Assembly: GCF_022201045.2 (NCBI RefSeq)
Contig: NC_068563.1
Coordinates: 28,431,001 to 28,495,000, forward strand
DNA from: Citrus sinensis
Taxonomy: Eukaryota; Streptophyta; Magnoliopsida; Sapindales; Rutaceae
Length of the DNA: 64,000 nucleotides
Direction: 5' to 3'
Made by a program: the position numbers and the translations under genes. The notes beneath the pieces are model-generated. The model saw nothing but the letters and a program-made list of their open reading frames with translations, searched no databases and had not been told where the DNA came from. Shown in pieces: positions 60,676-64,000 of the stretch. Position 1 is the first letter of the stretch; every line of letters starts with the position of its first letter.

Positions 60676-61546
60676 GATGCTGTGAGATTCTATAAGATTA
60701 TGCGAAGATTTTGAGGCTTCTTCTGGAACGGTGACGACAAGTTTAGATAGTTTGTTTGTGTATACATACAGTGAACAGCAGGCGTGGAGTTGGAGTGTAA
60801 GATGGAGTTGATGAAATGGAGTAGGTGGGTGCGATTCACTGTATTGGTGTGTTGGTTAGAACTTAGAAGCTGAAATAAACAGGCCTGGTCTTTGAGATAT
60901 GTTTTATAATAGGACAGCAAAGCATATATCAAAATGGTAATTGGAAAATATAGGACTTGGATACCGGATCAGAAGTTGTATCCTCGTTTGGTCCCATATC
61001 ACAGCCTTGAGTCCATATGACTATAGGAGTGGGACTAAGAAAATTTGCTGGTGCTTTTTAACTCCTATTTATTTTCCCATCAAATTGACCAATACATATT
61101 TTTAACTCAAAGATTAACAAATAATACAAGATTCAATTCAAAGCTAGAAATTCAACTTCCCTGAACAATATTAAGTCAAGGATTACATGGAGTTGAACCC
61201 TGTTAATTTCAAGTACTCTTCAGTCTCCATGAATGATGGCTTCTTAGAAGGCAAACTATTAATCCCATGAGTTGATTGTAGCCTCTATGCCTGAGCACCA
61301 ACGAATCACCGATTCAACATCCCATTTCCCTCTTCTGGAACAAATCAATCACCACGCAAGTTCCCATACCCAAATAGGTCCACAGCAAATCTACTACATT
61401 CATGACACTACTTATGGCCATTGAATAATCCCTCATATCTCTGATTTCCACCTGGGCAGAGAAGTCCAACCAGTACATCCAATCGAAGATCATAGTTCTA
61501 TAAAGAGAAGCTGCGGTGTCATTATTGTTTTCTCTCTCTATGATCC
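60676..61546. other. Intergenic between dirigent promoter and PPR 3' end
   Basis: Left part is the promoter side of the minus-strand dirigent gene: TATAAAAC on the minus strand near 60903-60910, about 230 nt upstream. The right end likely includes the PPR 3' UTR. No other gene seen. Confidence 0.5.
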
Positions 61547-62980
61547 TTAATGGGTAGAGATAAGTTCACTCACAAGCCCACCTGCATTTCCATCACCAAT
61601 GCAAGCATCTGTAACTAGACCTTCCCAAGCCTTTAAATCAAATCTCATCTTTCTCTTCTCCATTTCTTCCAGAACAAAACAAGCATCATCAACCTTTCCA
61701 CCCTTCAAAAGTCCCACAAGCAAACAAGAAAATGTTTCTAAACGAGGACAATGCCGACTTGTCAGCATTGCGTTCAAAACCTTCAAACTGCCCTCAAAAT
61801 CCTCAACTCTAAGAAACCCATCAACCATCGTCCTATATGTGGCAGCATTCGGCTTACAACCTCCAATCTGCATCTCCGTCAAAACCTTATAAGCCTCAGC
61901 TGCTCTATCCTCCTTGCAAAGATAATTAATCAATATATTATAAGTCACAACATCAGGCTTATACTGCCGTTTCTTCATCTCACTAAGTAATGATTTGGCC
62001 TCCTCAATCTTCCCTCTCTTTCCAAGATCACTCATCAAAACACCAAAATTAACAAGCTGTGGTTTGCACCCTCGATACGCCATATCAAACATCATCTTTT
62101 TAGCTTCATTATACTCACCTTTAAAGCACAAACCTTCCATCAACAATGCATATGTCACAGCATTCGGATATGTACCTTTCTTAATCATATCCTCAAATAA
62201 GCCCTTGGCTTTCTCCATTTCACCTTTCCTACACAAAAACCCAACAAGACTGTTATAAGTGACAACGGTAGGTGGAACTTCTCTCTCAAGCATTTCGTCA
62301 AACACTCTAGACGCTTCTTCCCACTCCCCCTTCTTTAGCCGCCCTTTGATCATTACATTAAAAGAAATCAAATTTGGACGAAATCCCATTTTATAAGCAT
62401 CATCAAACATTCTTTTTGCATCATCAACCCTATCATTATCAACAAGAATATCGAGTAATGAATTGAAAGACTGCAACGTACGGACACAATCAAAAGAAGT
62501 CATTCTATTGAAAACTTCAATGGCCTTATCAACCAAATGGGCTTTTCCATAATGCTGAATCAAAGAAATGAAAAGGGTTTCTTTGCAACGAATATTAAAA
62601 TCTTGAATGTACCCTAGAACCGTTTCAACGGCGTCAAAATCGCGGGCACGAGCTAGCTTGTAAATTAGGGAAGCGTATGAAGGGTAAGAATGCTTAGAGC
62701 CCATTTGGTGGTGCCGGTGAAAGAGTGACAATGCCTCATCTGGGTCGCGTATTTCTTTCAAATCATTCACAAATGGTATGGGCTCTTTTGTCTTTCGGAT
62801 TGTTTTATGATTCTGAGGGTTTTGCTTTCTTCTGGGTTTTGTGCTGGGTTTGGGTTTGGGTTTTTTGGGAGTGAAAGTGTGTTTTTGTTGAGAGGGTATG
62901 TAATTGATACATTGCCGTTGGTGAAGGAGCACCAATTTCGTTTGATTGATGAATTTTGATCTAGAATGAATCATCGACAT
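61547..62980 (-). CDS. P-class pentatricopeptide repeat protein (At1g07740-like), probably mitochondrial
   Basis: Single-exon, intact, 477 residues. Residues 1-65 are rich in Ser, Lys, Arg and Pro with few acidic residues (MSMIHSRSKFINQTKL), consistent with a mitochondrial presequence. From about residue 98 to the end there are some ten 35-residue PPR motifs with the usual TYNxLI starts and P-N/D-V ends, for example TYNSLVGFLCRKGEMEKAKG and TYNILINYLCKEDRAAEAYK. PPR tracts form a superhelix that binds single-stranded RNA base by base; P-class members act in stability, intron splicing or end-processing of organelle transcripts. There is no E/DYW editing extension. The RNA target is unknown. 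It lies next to dirigent and cupin genes, as does its closest Arabidopsis relative as I recall. Confidence 0.95.
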   Translation of the reverse strand: MSMIHSRSKFINQTKLVLLHQRQCINYIPSQQKHTFTPKKPKPKPSTKPRRKQNPQNHKTIRKTKEPIPFVNDLKEIRDPDEALSLFHRHHQMGSKHSYPSYASLIYKLARARDFDAVETVLGYIQDFNIRCKETLFISLIQHYGKAHLVDKAIEVFNRMTSFDCVRTLQSFNSLLDILVDNDRVDDAKRMFDDAYKMGFRPNLISFNVMIKGRLKKGEWEEASRVFDEMLEREVPPTVVTYNSLVGFLCRKGEMEKAKGLFEDMIKKGTYPNAVTYALLMEGLCFKGEYNEAKKMMFDMAYRGCKPQLVNFGVLMSDLGKRGKIEEAKSLLSEMKKRQYKPDVVTYNILINYLCKEDRAAEAYKVLTEMQIGGCKPNAATYRTMVDGFLRVEDFEGSLKVLNAMLTSRHCPRLETFSCLLVGLLKGGKVDDACFVLEEMEKRKMRFDLKAWEGLVTDACIGDGNAGGLVSELISTH

Positions 62981-63884
62981 TGCAGCAGAAATTGTTTATT
63001 TCTTTGGTTCTTTCTCGTCAAAACTAAATAACACGAAAAAAAACTAAACTGAACCGAAATAATGGCATCATGCATGTGGCAACACCCGCCAACCCCAAGC
63101 AAAATTACCAATATCAACGTAATCATTAAACTGATTGAGTTCGGATCAGCTGATTCTTTTACTCGTTTATGACTTAATTTGCTGGTAAGCCCACCTAGGT
63201 GTCTATACTAAAAGGACTAAATTTCCGATTAGATGTTTATTATACTTGAAAATCCAAGTGCTCCTTGCACCACAAGCTGAGGAGATACATGTTATTAGTG
63301 TCATACATAATGAAAGTAGAGGAGATACATGTTACTAGTGTCACACATAATGAAACTAGTAGATAACGAGTGTGTAAATGTACAAGCCATCGAAGGACTA
63401 AATTTTTAAATTTATTAATGATGATGGGTCTACGAAGCTTGTATCAGAATTTGATTATGGTAGAATGCAGCATCAAAAACACAGGTTTTTTATGTTGCAT
63501 ATAACTTCAATGGCACTTTCCTTGCCTCCTAATTTACAGGAAAACTGTTTATGTTTCATGTGTATTGCATAAATTAGTTGGTTGCTTGCATATTAAGCAC
63601 ACAAGTACTGCTGCTTATAATTGATTTGGAAAAAAAAAAAGCTTTCTATAGAGAGGCAGCAATTCTTGCAAAAGGCAATTTTATAAGAGAACCATAGAAC
63701 AATTCAGTTTTATATCCAACAGAAAAACTTAAAAAACTACAAAAGAAAACTTAAAACGGGCACCACACCTAACAACATCCACTACTACGAACAAGAACCC
63801 TAAACACTTCTTTGTTTTTTCCTTTTAATTTCTCTTATTGAAACAGATAGAGAGAAAATGCAAGGGTGCTGGCTGCTGCTTCGC
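62981..63884. other. Intergenic between PPR and cupin genes
   Basis: Contains the PPR 5' flank, a 40-bp tandem duplication at 63279-63358, and probably the 3' UTR of the cupin gene at its right end. No gene seen. Confidence 0.5.
63279..63358. repeat. 40-bp tandem duplication
   Basis: Two adjacent copies of GAGGAGATACATGTTAYTAG and the following bases, differing at only a few positions. A short local duplication in the PPR upstream region. Confidence 0.85.
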
Positions 63885-64000
63885 TTAGTTCGGCGGTGGG
63901 AAGAAAATAGCCTCATTGGCCCTCTTTGATCGGAACTGCTTTTCTACATCGGAAGGAACATTGAAAGCTGCCTCCAACACTGAAGGAGATAATGACTTCC
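63885..64000 (-). CDS. 11S-globulin-like cupin protein, 3' end only (cut by window edge)
   Basis: The minus strand from the right edge reads 37 codons and a TAA stop at 63887-63885: KSLSPSVLEAAFNVPSDVEK then QFRSKRANEAIFFPPPN. The LSP..LEAAFNVP..VEKQFRSKR..EAIFFPPP ending is typical of the RmlC-like cupin family related to 11S legumins (Arabidopsis At1g07750/At2g28680 type). These proteins have two beta-barrel cupin domains; vegetative members have no settled function. Upstream exons lie outside the window. Confidence 0.85.
   Translation of the reverse strand, partial: KSLSPSVLEAAFNVPSDVEKQFRSKRANEAIFFPPPN

Overview
The window is nuclear DNA from a flowering plant, most likely a woody rosid eudicot (a Citrus-like genome would fit, but this is inference). 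The evidence is spliced GT-AG genes with short AT-rich introns, plant-only families (3-ketoacyl-CoA synthase, EXO70H, dirigent/ESB1, PGG-ankyrin, P-class PPR, NaKR metal-binding proteins), AT-rich intergenic DNA, Tourist/Harbinger and Mutator-type miniature transposons, a tRNA-derived SINE, and an old nuclear copy of plastid ycf2.

Layout. 1.6-3.8 kb, minus: three-exon PGG-domain ankyrin membrane protein. 3.8-11.9 kb: gene-poor, with a 1.08-kb Harbinger-derived element at 9.66-10.74 kb. 11.9-15.5 kb, minus: nine-exon Nudix hydrolase (NUDT9-like); every splice junction was placed and the phases close to a 298-aa protein. 15.5-23.7 kb: no gene; a cluster of small MITEs and a 1.66-kb PIF/Harbinger element with a decayed transposase end. 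23.7-25.1 kb, minus: intact single-exon 3-ketoacyl-CoA synthase. 25-33 kb: a 185-bp Mutator-type MITE with an 11-bp target duplication and an old ycf2 fragment. 33.4-35.4 kb, minus: intact single-exon EXO70H exocyst subunit. 35-44 kb: no gene; an ancient direct duplication of about 1 kb of non-coding DNA, then a tRNA-Arg(UCG). 45.0-46.5 kb, minus: ribosomal protein RPL35 with a 4-nt first coding exon and a telo-box/site II promoter. 52.2-53.3 kb, plus: NaKR-type heavy-metal-associated protein. 54.8-55.2 kb: a SINE with an internal 81-bp duplication. 55.7-56.7 kb: a 1-kb Tourist-like element. 57.9-60.7 kb: two convergent dirigent genes, the first carrying one in-frame stop, with an unidentified two-exon 3' gene end between them. 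61.5-63.0 kb, minus: PPR protein. 63.9 kb to the edge, minus: 3' end of an 11S-globulin-like cupin gene.

The genes are separate eukaryotic transcription units, not an operon. KCS, EXO70H, RPL35, NaKR, dirigent/ESB1, PPR and cupin resemble, as I recall them, several Arabidopsis neighbourhoods (around At2g28630-At2g28680, At1g07730-At1g07750 and At5g02600-At5g02620). The window looks like one unfractionated ancestral segment. Several neighbours concern cell-wall barriers or phloem transport (very-long-chain acyl elongation, polarised secretion, Casparian-strip dirigent, phloem metal binding), but a functional link between them is speculation.

I found no strong candidate for an undescribed system. 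The items most worth following are the duplicated non-coding block at 40.1-43.5 kb, the duplicated SINE body, the interrupted dirigent gene, the unidentified exon pair between the dirigents, and the conserved gene order.
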